Origin: Thermoguttaceae bacterium
GTDB taxonomy: Bacteria; Planctomycetota; Planctomycetia; Pirellulales; Thermoguttaceae
Direction: 5' to 3'
NCBI GenBank assembly: GCA_025060325.1
Contig: JANXBW010000028.1
Location: forward strand, 1-64,000
Length of the DNA: 64,000 bases
Shown one piece after another: positions 19,263 through 28,585 of the stretch; position 1 is the first letter of the stretch, and each line of letters opens with the position of its first letter. The notes under the pieces were generated by a model. The model was given only the letters and a program-made list of their open reading frames with translations. It did no database searches and was not told where the DNA came from. The position numbers and the translations under genes were made by a program.

Positions 19263-20624
19263 TTAGGTGGCTTCGTCTCCCAAGGTGTGCTTGCGGCGCA
19301 AGAGGTGATGATAATGCTGCGCGAAGCGATGAGCTTCATCGCGAACATATTGCAAGAGCCGAAGGGCAAACGACTCTCGTCCAAGCCGCAACGGTTCCTC
19401 TTTGCCGGGAAGGTAAAGCTCTTCCTCCCGCTTTGCGACCGCCACCAAAGCAGGCGGTTCGACGCCTAAGGTATGAAACGCCTCTTGCGCTGCGTGAAGT
19501 TGCCCTTTCCCGCCATCGATAAGCAACAGGTCGGGAAAGACTTCCTCTTCCTCTGTTAATCGACGAAATCGCCGGTAGACCACCTCTCGAATGGCAGCGT
19601 AATCGTCAACACCCTGGACAGTCTTAATTCGGTAGCGCCGATAACCGGGCTTGAATGGCAATCCGTCGATAAATTGCACCACGCTTGCTACGGTGTCACT
19701 TCCTGCCAGGTGGGCCACATCGACCCCCTCGATTGTCCGCGGGACCTTCTTGAGCTTAAGCACTTTCCGTAGCCCGAGTAGGCCCTTACGTGGGTCAACC
19801 GGAAACACTTCCGGCTGAACATGTTCTTCCAATTCCCCGCGTTCGTCTAAGGTTTCTAGCAACTGAATCTGATCGCGAAGCCGGGCAGCTTCTTCATAAC
19901 GCCTGGCCGCTGCTGCCTCGGCCATCTCCCGACGCATTTCCTCCAGAAGCGAATGCTTCTCCCCTTCCAGGAATCGCTGTAGTTGATGAATCGCCTTGCG
20001 ATACTCTTCTTTGCTGACACGCAGATTACAAGGGGCAAGACACTGGCCGATCGAATAAAGCAAACAGGGCCGGTACCAACGCCACCGCGGATCATCCGCT
20101 TTGATGTCCAAAGAACATGTGCGGAATTTGAAGATCTTTTGCAGCACCTGAATTGCCCCGCGCAGTGCACTGGCATTGGCAAACGGTCCATAGAGCTTTG
20201 TTCCACGTCGGCGGGGTTCACGGGTAAACTCAACTCGGGGAAAATCCTCCCGAATGTAAATTTGAAGATACGGGAACGTCTTATCGTCGCGAAGCTCGCG
20301 ATTGAATTTCGGCTGAATATCCTTGATAAGCCGAGCTTCCGTCAACAACGCGTCAACTTCGCTTTCCGCTTCGATGAAGTCAAGATCGTAGATTTCACGG
20401 AGAAGCGGCCCTATCCGCGGATCGTCTGCCGCACCCTTGGCGAAATAGCTGCTCACTCGCGAGCGCAGGTCTTTCGCCTTGCCGACATAAATGACCCGAC
20501 CCGCAGCATCTTTCATTAGATAAACACCAGGGCGATGGGGCAGGGTCTTAGCCTTTTGCGCACAGGCCTCATAGCCGCCCGGTAGATTCTGCACAGCTTC
20601 GCTTTCCGGTAGTTCCGCGTCCAT
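19263..20624 (-). CDS. uvrC: UvrC-type excinuclease, short form lacking the C-terminal HhH
   Basis: A 453-aa UvrC (E. coli is 610). The GIY-YIG nuclease is at residues ~30-105 (RPGVYLMKD, IYVGKAKDL), a UVR helix pair at ~215-250, then the RNase H-like 5' nuclease with its residues in VDVAHLAGS, GVDDYAAIRE, LLIDGGKGQL and VRDEAHRFA, matching E. coli Asp399, Asp438, Asp466 and His538. The ~100-residue segment usually between UVR and the second nuclease is reduced to about 35. The protein stops right after the RDEAH region, so the (HhH)2 DNA-binding domain is absent. No HhH was found in the frame just downstream. It makes both incisions in nucleotide excision repair. Confidence 0.92.
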   Translation of the reverse strand: MDAELPESEAVQNLPGGYEACAQKAKTLPHRPGVYLMKDAAGRVIYVGKAKDLRSRVSSYFAKGAADDPRIGPLLREIYDLDFIEAESEVDALLTEARLIKDIQPKFNRELRDDKTFPYLQIYIREDFPRVEFTREPRRRGTKLYGPFANASALRGAIQVLQKIFKFRTCSLDIKADDPRWRWYRPCLLYSIGQCLAPCNLRVSKEEYRKAIHQLQRFLEGEKHSLLEEMRREMAEAAAARRYEEAARLRDQIQLLETLDERGELEEHVQPEVFPVDPRKGLLGLRKVLKLKKVPRTIEGVDVAHLAGSDTVASVVQFIDGLPFKPGYRRYRIKTVQGVDDYAAIREVVYRRFRRLTEEEEVFPDLLLIDGGKGQLHAAQEAFHTLGVEPPALVAVAKREEELYLPGKEEPLRLGRESFALRLLQYVRDEAHRFAQHYHHLLRRKHTLGDEAT

Positions 20625-21314
20625 ACTCAGTTAGCGTAGACCTCCAAAGTACCTCGCCAAGCACAAACTGGTGGCCCGACGAATGTCCAGCCACCTTTAC
20701 CAATCAAATAGTCCACCAGCTCTCTTTTCATACCTGGTTGACTTCCGGGACATGGCGTCCGACGAAAAATAGCGCCCCCAGAAACCTTGCTCCCAAGATC
20801 TTCCTCACCCAGGAACCAAGGCCATTCTTCGCCGTCGTTTCAAGCGGGCTTAGGCGCTCAACTATCCTTCAGTTGTGTCAAGCCCGCTTAAGCCAAACCG
20901 AATGGCCTACCTATTCGAAAAATTTTATCGAAATTTGGTAATCTCGCGTTGTTCTCCAGCTAATCGGGAGGTGCAGGAAATTGGGGGGCAGCCGAGGTTC
21001 GCGCAAGCAAACTCGGTTGACAAGAAGGTGACTCGCGCTCGAGGGCTTACGGTTTTAGTCCCGAGCTCCGGCGCCGGCGTGTTCGGTCACACGGTACACC
21101 TAAGAGAACTCCCTCAAGATGCCGGCAGCAAACCCGGGCCGGAAAGCCTGGTCGAATACGCTTTAACCACGCAGGGGGCTCCAAGGCTAAAAGACAAGGC
21201 CTATCCACGGGAGATACGGCGACCCTATAAGGCCAAAGCGATCGTTCGAGCTTTCGAGCATTGGCTACCCTGCTAAAGCGTTAGCGCGGATGCTTAAAGG
21301 AAAGCCGAGGATAG
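20625..21314. other. 0.7-kb gap with a compound inverted repeat
   Basis: The notable structure is an inverted repeat AAGCGGGCTT (20842-20851) / AAGCCCGCTT (20880-20889) that encloses a second stem CAACT/AGTTG (20859-20863, 20871-20875). A plus-strand open frame at 20875-21276 has no recognisable features and is not called as a gene. Confidence 0.4.
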
Positions 21315-21839
21315 CTAGCTCGCGGCTGCGACTAACTCGGCGCTTTGGGCTTCGGGTATCCGGCGGTCGGAAAGCTCCTTTAAAAACTTACCGATCGCGA
21401 AGACCGTCTTCCAGCTGCACGGAAGAACAATCGCTGGGTAAACCTGGCCTTCAGGAAAGTTCCGGTGCAAGGAAAGATACAGCCCGCCCCGATCTAAGTG
21501 CAACGCGGTCACTTTGCACCAGGGGATAAACCGGTAGTGTTTGGTCCCCCACCACCAGTGGATGCCGACCTCGTCCAGTTGGTATTTCTCGGAGACAAAA
21601 ACCCTTGACAAGGAGAGGGCAATCATCCCGCCGGCAAGTAGGCCAAGATAGAGAAACCCACTAACTGCCCAGGTCAGTCCAACGACCAATAGAAGACCGG
21701 CTAAAATCGGCACGCCGCGGTCTTTGTCCTCCCACAAGGAGGGCTTGTTCCACCGCACGGGATGTGGGACCTGCCCCACCTGCGCGGACGGACAACGGAT
21801 GGTGCTACAGCTTGCAAGTTCCACTAAAGCTTGGCTCAT
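21315..21839 (-). CDS. Hypothetical membrane protein with two transmembrane segments
   Basis: A 174-aa protein of unknown function. A polar N-terminus (~45 residues with two cysteines) is followed by two adjacent hydrophobic segments (VPILAGLLLVVGLTWAVSGF and LYLGLLAGGMIALSL), then a soluble C-terminal half (EKYQLDEVGIHWWWGTKHYRFIPW; IPWCKVTALHL) whose alternating pattern resembles bacterial PH-like membrane domains. The domain call is only an impression. The ATG at 21839 is preferred to the one 18 bp upstream because AAGGGA precedes it. Neighbouring gaps give no functional hint. Confidence 0.65.
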   Translation of the reverse strand: MSQALVELASCSTIRCPSAQVGQVPHPVRWNKPSLWEDKDRGVPILAGLLLVVGLTWAVSGFLYLGLLAGGMIALSLSRVFVSEKYQLDEVGIHWWWGTKHYRFIPWCKVTALHLDRGGLYLSLHRNFPEGQVYPAIVLPCSWKTVFAIGKFLKELSDRRIPEAQSAELVAAAS

Positions 21840-22406
21840 CCTAAATCCCTTGACCAACCAACCGGCACGTTGGAGAGAAGATCACGTCCCTGTCGGTTCG
21901 GCAAATTAGATCCCGCGGGGAGCTATCCCCGTTAACACTCTCCATGAGTGCCGTTCACGCGAAAAAGATCACCCAATCGAGAGGAGATCTTCCTCCATGA
22001 ATTCGAGCTTTTGCCGTCCATATGAGCCGAAAAAGTCACGCGGCCTTAAGTTCTCCTAACAATACGCCCGGTGCGACACCAAGTTTCAAACCCCAGCACT
22101 AGATCAAACCTGATTACCGTCGTTAACCCCGGCCTGGAAATTAGCTTTCGGATGCCAGCGCCCGCTTCTGCTATAAACCCCTGCTTGGTCCAAATCGCAC
22201 CGATCCCTATTCTATATCGCACCCAATCCAGGTGGAGGGTCAACGCGCCTCGGGCACGATAAGCCTGCCAGTGTCGCCAATTGTCTGGCTAGAAACAGTA
22301 AACCTTGCGAACGGAGATCCGCCCCGGCCTTTGCTTCCGACAACCACCACACTCTTATGCCGAAGCGTGGTATGTGGGATTCGGGCGTGTTAACGCCTGC
22401 CATCCC
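21840..22406. other. 0.57-kb gap
   Basis: No protein-like frame, RNA gene or terminator was recognised between the two minus-strand hypothetical genes. Confidence 0.35.
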
Positions 22407-23357
22407 CTATTGTATTCGTCGAAGAAGCTCGAGCAATGTCCCCACTTCTCGGTGAACTTCCTCAGTCTGACGTATGATCAACGCCTGACCAGGTGGCCAA
22501 TAGAAAATTCTGCCACGGCCGCCGTTTACCTCCCACGTTTCCGGCCGAACAACCGTTTCGATAAGCTCGATTAATTTTTCCGCATACCAGTCGGGGCTCG
22601 CTCCACCACCCAAGGGAAGCAAATCTGTGGACTTCTCTCCACCCGCGCTCGAATTCGCACCGATTGAACCCGCGGCCGTTAAAGGTTGTTTATTTTCACT
22701 ATGCTCGCTTGGTAGGCTCTCCTCGTTGAGCTGATGTGCATTTACTACTGGCTTTGCAGAACTACCGCCTGCGGCGGCACGGCGAAGCGAGTCCTTCAAC
22801 CGGCCTAATCGGACCGCCAAGCGACGCTGCAGAGTCCGCTTCTCGGCCAGTCCGATGGAGGAATCGCCCGCTATTCTCAGGTAAAGCTCGAGAAGCTCGG
22901 AAGCAGCTTGCGGCAAATCAGCCGGAGACGGGGAAACCCACCGCTTCAAAGTTTCCTCGACTTTTTGTCGATGAGGCGCGCGCTCAGAAACTCGAGAAAG
23001 GGAAACTCGGCTCAATGGTGTAGATTGCTCATTTCCCGGAGTATCCGCTCTGCGCGAAAAGGAGTCCGCGGCCGGGGGAGTGTCGAGGCATTCCCCACGG
23101 TTGATCCCACTGTCCGAGCAATCCCGTTTGCTAGCAGAAGGGTCGCTTGCCTTTTGAGCCCGGCCGGTCCGGGAATGATCAACCGGTACGGAAACTCCCA
23201 GTTGAGGTTCGGGCTCTGCCCGGCCGGCCACCGCGGCTGAATTGCACAATCCGGCGGCAAGGGAGAAAGCTACAGCCAGAACACAGCTCTGCAACTCCGG
23301 AGGTCGAATCACCACCTCGGAGAAAAATCCACCTTTCGAAGGAGATCGGTGCTCCAT
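22407..23357 (-). CDS. Exported planctomycete-type hypothetical protein
   Basis: A 316-aa protein with an N-terminal hydrophobic stretch (ELQSCVLAVAFSLAAGLCNS) consistent with a signal peptide, a long polar low-complexity middle rich in Ser, Arg, Glu and Pro, and a distinctive C-terminus: LIELIETVVRPETWEVNG, GRIFYWPPGQALIIRQTEEV, HREVGTLLELLRRIQ. This ~50-residue ending (W-E-x-x-G-G-x-G, a beta hairpin, then Q-T-x-E-V-H and a helix) recurs in many planctomycete exported proteins and resembles secretin-type N domains. The ATG at 23357 is set by a very strong purine-rich GGAGGGAGGTGG just upstream. Function unknown. Confidence 0.75.
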   Translation of the reverse strand: MEHRSPSKGGFFSEVVIRPPELQSCVLAVAFSLAAGLCNSAAVAGRAEPEPQLGVSVPVDHSRTGRAQKASDPSASKRDCSDSGINRGECLDTPPAADSFSRRADTPGNEQSTPLSRVSLSRVSERAPHRQKVEETLKRWVSPSPADLPQAASELLELYLRIAGDSSIGLAEKRTLQRRLAVRLGRLKDSLRRAAAGGSSAKPVVNAHQLNEESLPSEHSENKQPLTAAGSIGANSSAGGEKSTDLLPLGGGASPDWYAEKLIELIETVVRPETWEVNGGRGRIFYWPPGQALIIRQTEEVHREVGTLLELLRRIQ

Positions 23358-23524
23358 TTGCCTTACCACCTCCCTCCTTTCCTTTGCCACCTCCCCCTTA
23401 TTTACGCCCCCCGCCTATGACCACCCCCCAATTTTTGCTGCGCTCTCTAGCAAGCTGCCTCAAACCGGATCCCGTTCCGTGTCAGAACGACTCTCGCCCC
23501 GGCACCTGGCTGTTAAAGCCTGAG

Positions 23525-24187
23525 TCAACACTCCGCCGTCGCAACTAAGAACCCTCGGGCTACCGCTTCGTCGATAATGGTCGCGGCCAAATCCCATAGC
23601 TTTTCGCTGCCTTCCCGAATGTGGGCGTTCTTTCGGCGGACCTTCCCAGCATCAATTCCATTTTCTTGCCAAAGGCGACCGCGGTTTACGAAGTTAAGCA
23701 AGATGGGCAAGATCCGATCAATTGCCGCGGCAAATTGAGCCTCCCGAGTTTGCCGCGCCTCGAATTCGTCCCACAAGCTGCGGAATTTTACTGCTTGATC
23801 CGGCGGGAGCAGCGAGAAAAGCCGCTCCGCCGCTTGTCGTTCGACTTCTTTCTTCTGTGGCTCGAGGTGCTCGTCATAGACGAAAGTGTCGCCCGCCTCA
23901 ACCTCCACTATATCATGCACAAGAAGCATCTGCACCACCTTGGCGAGGTCCAAACCGCCGTTACTGGTTCGGCCCCATTCGGCCAATACAAGCGCCGCCA
24001 AGGCCGCGTGCCAAGAGTGCTCGGCCGAGTTCTCCCGGCGATTCCCCCCGACAATATATGTACGCCGCTGGACCTCCTTAAGCCGATCCACCACTGTCAA
24101 GAATTCAATCTGTTGACGAAGTCGCAAGCTTAAACCCTCTAGAAACTCGAAAGAGGGAATATCGCCGGTGCCAAGCGGTTGCGCCAT
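23525..24187 (-). CDS. HD-domain phosphohydrolase, YfbR-like
   Basis: A 220-aa HD-superfamily protein. The metal ligands are visible as His in ENSAEHSWHAAL, the HD pair in LLVHDIVEVEAGDTF and the last Asp in AAIDRILPILLNF, spaced as in the COG1896 / 5'-deoxynucleotidase YfbR group. A nucleotide monophosphatase role is therefore likely but the substrate is not proven. The ATG at 24187 is preferred over an in-frame GTG at 24265; the 26 extra residues are unlike the family. It lies downstream of mtnA on the same strand with a ~220-bp gap. Confidence 0.82.
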   Translation of the reverse strand: MAQPLGTGDIPSFEFLEGLSLRLRQQIEFLTVVDRLKEVQRRTYIVGGNRRENSAEHSWHAALAALVLAEWGRTSNGGLDLAKVVQMLLVHDIVEVEAGDTFVYDEHLEPQKKEVERQAAERLFSLLPPDQAVKFRSLWDEFEARQTREAQFAAAIDRILPILLNFVNRGRLWQENGIDAGKVRRKNAHIREGSEKLWDLAATIIDEAVARGFLVATAEC

Positions 24188-24408
24188 GAGATGTTTGTTG
24201 ACCTCATCTACTCCAAACGTGTCCGCCGCGAAGCAGTCAATCCCAGCAGAAGCAACCGTCCACACGCAACTTGTTACTGCGAAATGGCATAATACTTGGC
24301 GACTGAAGCAACCGCTCCTTAAAGAACGCTATCCGGCCCTACCGACTGCCCCGGCAACCCGCCAAAGGCAACAACAAGGCTGCCGTTTCTTAGCAGCCGG
24401 ATTGCTCC

Positions 24409-25518
24409 CTATTTTCCGGCAAACTGCGGCATTGGGCTTTCAAGAACCTCTGCGATACGCTCCTTTGTTACGGGACAAATAACGCCCTTCTCGCAAATGA
24501 TCGCCGTGATTAGCTCAGCTGGGGTAACATCAAATGCCGGATTCCAAGCGGGCACATCCGCCGGCGCAAACAGCACGCCCTGAGGCGAACGGACTTCATC
24601 CGGGTGGCGTTCCTCAATTGGGATCCGCTGCCCAGAATCAAGGGACAGATCAAAGGTGCTCGACGGCGCCGCCACATAAAACGGAACGCCATGATGCCGG
24701 GCCAGAACTGCTAATCCATACGTCCCGATTTTATTAGCCGTATCCCCCCGCGCGGCAATCCGGTCGGCACCGACAATAACGGCGTCGATCTTTTTGCGGG
24801 CAAGAAGTGCCCCGGCCATGGAATCGCAGATAAGTGTACACGAGATGCCCCACCGCATAAGTTCCCAAGCGGTTAGGCGGGCACCTTGCAAAAGCGGGCG
24901 CGTTTCGTCTACGTAAACATGGATCTTCTTCTTCGAGGCCACTGCTGTGTACACAATACCGAGGGCCGTGCCAATTCCCCCCGTAGCTAGTGCCCCGGTG
25001 TTGCAGTGCGTGAGCACACACGCATGTTCCGGCAGGAGGGATGCGCCCCATCTCCCTATCGCCTCGCACATCCGCCGATCCTCCTGATGGATGGCGAAAG
25101 CCTCTTCTAGAAGCTTTTGGCGGAATACTTCGGGGGGAGCTTCCGCAAGTTGGACGGCACGGCGACGCATCCGCGAAAGTGCCCAGAAAAGATTCACGGC
25201 CGTAGGACGAGCGGTGCTCAGATACTCGGCGGCCCTGTTTACGATTTGGCATAGCCCAGCGGTGCTGCCACATGCGGAACGGAGGGACAGGCACACCCCA
25301 TAAGCGGCCGCCAGGCCGATGGCCGGCGCACCGCGGACTCGAAGCGACCGAATCGCCTCCCAAACAACGGAAACATCAACGCAATCAATCCATACTTCGC
25401 ACGACGGGAGCCGAGTCTGATCTAAGATCCGCAAGTAGCCATCGACCTCCCCCACCCAGCGGAGAGGTTCAACGGGCAGGATATCCGGTCGCTTCGCGGT
25501 GGCGGCAGCATCGCTCAT
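24409..25518 (-). CDS. mtnA: S-methyl-5-thioribose-1-phosphate isomerase
   Basis: A 369-aa MtnA, which converts methylthioribose 1-phosphate to methylthioribulose 1-phosphate in methionine salvage. Motifs seen are RGAPAIGLAAAYG (~78), VLTHCNTGALATGGIGTALG with the catalytic Cys (~165), DETRPLLQGARLTAWEL, and VGADRIAARGDTANKIGTY with the catalytic Asp (~245), then FYVAAPSSTFD. Length matches the family; eIF2B-like members lack the CNTG motif in this form. It overlaps purE by 4 bp (ATGA), so the two are translationally coupled. No other methionine-salvage gene is in the window. Confidence 0.94.
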   Translation of the reverse strand: MSDAAATAKRPDILPVEPLRWVGEVDGYLRILDQTRLPSCEVWIDCVDVSVVWEAIRSLRVRGAPAIGLAAAYGVCLSLRSACGSTAGLCQIVNRAAEYLSTARPTAVNLFWALSRMRRRAVQLAEAPPEVFRQKLLEEAFAIHQEDRRMCEAIGRWGASLLPEHACVLTHCNTGALATGGIGTALGIVYTAVASKKKIHVYVDETRPLLQGARLTAWELMRWGISCTLICDSMAGALLARKKIDAVIVGADRIAARGDTANKIGTYGLAVLARHHGVPFYVAAPSSTFDLSLDSGQRIPIEERHPDEVRSPQGVLFAPADVPAWNPAFDVTPAELITAIICEKGVICPVTKERIAEVLESPMPQFAGK

Positions 25519-26078
25519 CGCGCCCGCATCCGATCCTCCAAGCGGGCCTGCAAGGCCGCGTCTTTCGACTTCACCTTCTCTACCAGGCTTTCCTTAAACT
25601 GCCACAAACGTTTTTGAAGTGCCGGATCGTTAAGGGCCAAAATCTCAACTGCCAGAAGCCCCGCGTTACGAGCGCCGCCGATTCCCACCCCCACTGTGGC
25701 CACGGGCACATCGCCAGGCATCTGCACCATCGACAAAAGGGAGTCCAAACCCCCTGCCAAATCGGTCGGCACAGGGATTCCGATGACCGGCAGAATGGTA
25801 TGGGCGGCCACGACCCCTGCCAAGTGTGCAGCACCTCCCGCCGCTGCCAAAATCACTTTCACCCCGCGCTCAGCCGCAGTGGATGCAAACTCGCGGACAA
25901 GCTCCGGACTCCGGTGAGCGCTCATTACGGAGACCGTATAACCCACGCCGAACTCCTCGAGCGCTAACACCGCTGGTTCGACTTTGGGCCAATCGCTCTC
26001 ACTCCCAAGAACGATGGCCACCGGCGGCAGCGTAGCCGTTGACTTTTGGCGGTCTTTGGAACGTTCCCTCTCTTGCAT
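25515..26078 (-). CDS. purE: N5-carboxyaminoimidazole ribonucleotide mutase (PurE)
   Basis: A 187-aa PurE, which makes 4-carboxy-AIR in purine synthesis. The signature VLGSESDWPKVE (~25), VMSAHRSPELV (~55), AAAGGAAHLAGVVAAHT (~83) and PVIGIPVP are all present; the GSxSD, SAHR and GGAAHL motifs define the class I mutase. About 18 polar residues precede the core and the C-terminal ~35 residues are a charged helix. It is the upstream partner of mtnA with a 4-bp overlap. No purK is visible, so the carboxylating partner must lie elsewhere. Confidence 0.94.
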   Translation of the reverse strand: MQERERSKDRQKSTATLPPVAIVLGSESDWPKVEPAVLALEEFGVGYTVSVMSAHRSPELVREFASTAAERGVKVILAAAGGAAHLAGVVAAHTILPVIGIPVPTDLAGGLDSLLSMVQMPGDVPVATVGVGIGGARNAGLLAVEILALNDPALQKRLWQFKESLVEKVKSKDAALQARLEDRMRAR

Positions 26079-27329
26079 GTTTATGTTGCCTTAGCTGTCA
26101 ACTTAAGTGCCTCAATAACGGGGCGAGTTCGCAATTTCGGCGAAACCCCATCCCTTGTTTCACCAAATAGCTCCTGGGCGGTTATATCCGCCCGTCAAAC
26201 CGAAACGCCCCGGCCACCTGTTGTTCGGCGACTGGGGCACAATTACGCTTCGCTCAAATATATCAAACCTTTATTAGCGGCTTTGAAAGAAGTACTCGCA
26301 CCCCTCGCCGAGAACCAGGCCCGCTCTCCCGATCAAAGGGGAAGCCAAGCCAAATGCCCTGGAAATATCCCACGCCCCGGCCAACAAACCGCGCCCCTCC
26401 AAACCATCGACGGAAACGACGCCGGCACACATTTCCCATGGCGGGGCCCGGGATTGCCACGGCCTGCTTGCCGGCGGAATTTGCCCGGCCGGCGATACCG
26501 GGGAAGTATACCGGAATTGAATTCCCCCGACCACCGAGCTGCAGCCGGGGATCCGAATTCCCAGTGCCACCAGCCGAAAGCCGCTTAGCATCGGTCGTTC
26601 ACCTGAACTTTGGATACGTAACGCCAAGATCCATCTTTTCTAAAGCGCCTATCGCAGCGTTCTTACCTATCCAGTTTGTACTCCCCATCCCCACCTTCTT
26701 TCTCAATCATCCCAAAAATCCCAGGTTGGCTTGCCGCATGGTTCCGGAACTTAATCCGCCGGGGATCGCAGATAGTTGCTGAGCTGAGGTGAAAGATTAG
26801 TAAAGGGGAAATGATTCGTAGGTTAACTCGCCCAACTGGGGGGTACTACGCTAGGGTTTAGGCCTTTGCTGCCTTGCCCCTTGGAAAGTAGTATTCGCCG
26901 GACGAAGCACTCAGAGTCGCGGAGCTACTGATCCCGGCGGGTTTTGCATCGGGGCTCAGATTCCGCGTGATGGCGCCCCAATTTGGCAACTTAAGACAAA
27001 AGCCAAGACTTTTAGTCGATCGCAATCGGGCAATAAGTTCACCTTAATCAGCCCCAACAAGGTTGCTCCGTTTGATAGGAGGAAAGTTTGCTTGGGGGCT
27101 TTTCGGGAACTACAAAGGTAGGGGTTAGAAAGTAAAAGTGCTCGGAAATCACCAAGAAAGCGAGGCGGGCACTCATCCAAGATATGTTTGATAGCAATCC
27201 GCCATGGAAGCTGTCCAAGCCTTGGGGCAGAGCCTTCATCGCCGCCAGCACGTTACGGCATACCGAGGTAAATCCTTCAGCGCAAGCCGATTCGAACGGC
27301 CCCAGCGCCAGCATGCAGGACCTTTAGCA
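26079..27329. other. 1.25-kb gap, largest empty stretch of the left half
   Basis: It lies between divergent genes. Several overlapping open frames exist on both strands but none has motifs, a good ribosome-binding site or codon use like the neighbours. No RNA signature was recognised. Confidence 0.35.
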
Positions 27330-28127
27330 ATGCAATCCTGGTGGTCCTGGGTGTGCTTTGCTAGCTTGAGTACTTTGGGTACTGTGGCTTTTTTGCCGGC
27401 AACCCTCGCAGGGGCAGCGCCACTTGAATTCCGCGTTGAAAATTCTGTTTATGTTGACCAGTCTTCCCGGCCCATTTCGGAAAGCATAACGCTATTTGTC
27501 AACGACAAGTTTTACGATTTCCTTCGCCAGCCGGAGGAGATCGTGATTTTCAATCCAACCCTCCGTCACTTCACGCTTCTCTATCCCCCGGCTCAACTGC
27601 GAACCGAACTTCGGGTGGAGCAAGTGGCGGCTTTCATTACCACCCTTCGGTCTTGGGCATTAAAGCATGAGGATAGCTTTCTGCGGTTCTTGGCCAGTCC
27701 AGAAATCACAGTGCAGGACCATCCCGGCGCCGCGGCGATAAGTTTCGACAGCGAGTACCTTTCGTACTTGGTCGACGTGGACCGGCCGCCAAGCCCGCAG
27801 ATTGCCCAGATCTACGCGGAATTCTCGGATTGGTACAGCCAGCTAAATACCATGGTGACGCCGGGGTCTCGACTACCTTTCGCCCGACTCCAAGTCAACA
27901 AAGTGCTTCTTGAACGCGGCCTAGTACCCCTTCGGGTTGAGCTTAAACTCAAGCCTGCAGCCCAGAAACGCAACCAACCAGCGGTCATCCGGTCATACCA
28001 CAACTTTTTCTATCGGGTAAGCGAATCGGACCGAAGTCGGGCCAACCAGGCTGACCAGTTCGTCCAACTCTTTAGGCAGGTTAGCTTTATCGAGTACCAA
28101 GAAAAACTTCGCGCGACGACCAAGTAA
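27330..28127 (+). CDS. Exported conserved hypothetical protein
   Basis: A 265-aa protein with a clear signal peptide (MQSWWSWVCFASLSTLGTVA, cleavage near LAGAA) and a mature alpha/beta-looking domain: VYVDQSSRPISESITLF, FYDFLRQPEEIVIFNP, ITVQDHPGAAAISFDSEYLSY and a C-terminal helical YHNFFYRVSES region. No known enzymatic motif is visible. It resembles planctomycete-specific exported proteins. The ATG at 27330 is chosen because the signal peptide begins there and AGGA precedes it; 42 upstream in-frame codons are not protein-like. It stands alone and converges on the peroxidase gene. Confidence 0.78.
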   Translation: MQSWWSWVCFASLSTLGTVAFLPATLAGAAPLEFRVENSVYVDQSSRPISESITLFVNDKFYDFLRQPEEIVIFNPTLRHFTLLYPPAQLRTELRVEQVAAFITTLRSWALKHEDSFLRFLASPEITVQDHPGAAAISFDSEYLSYLVDVDRPPSPQIAQIYAEFSDWYSQLNTMVTPGSRLPFARLQVNKVLLERGLVPLRVELKLKPAAQKRNQPAVIRSYHNFFYRVSESDRSRANQADQFVQLFRQVSFIEYQEKLRATTK

Positions 28128-28585
28128 CGAAACCCTTCCATTCCCGCGCCAGGCACACCCGTTTCCGCCCGCGCTACTGACGGAGAACGCGATCGCTTTT
28201 AAACCGCTAGCCCAAGAGCGCGTGGACTAATCACCCGCTTGGGACAAAGGGCGAGTCGCCGGGGAAAGCCCCCCGCGTGCCCCGGAAATACCGGCAGGCC
28301 GTTTAAACTTATATCACCACCTGGCGGAATACCCGCTAAACCGGATGACCCTGCGTCCCAGCTCCGAGAGCGATTGACCCTCTGTGGGAAAACCTTCGCA
28401 ACAACTGGTTGCCCGTTTAAGCCCGCTCACTAAGCTCCCTATACACTTTAAGGGCCCAGGGGTGTCCGGCGCCCTGTCGGCGCACAGCGAAGGCGGCACT
28501 GACATCCGGCGCGGGTATATTCGGCCAGACTACCTCCTCTTAGCGAGAAGCCCTTCACCCGGCGGAAGATTGACCACCGCTGGCT
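28128..28585. other. 0.46-kb convergent gap
   Basis: It lies between the ends of the exported hypothetical gene (plus) and the peroxidase gene (minus). A terminator for each is expected but no hairpin with a T-run was recognised. Confidence 0.35.

Noticed and set aside
20875-21276. Plus-strand open frame of 133 codons
   Set aside because: No motif, no start signal, and it begins inside an inverted repeat; composition is unlike the neighbouring proteins.
26046-26588. Plus-strand open frame of 180 codons
   Set aside because: Overlaps the purE start in antisense, is Pro/Arg-rich, and shows no secondary-structure-like pattern.
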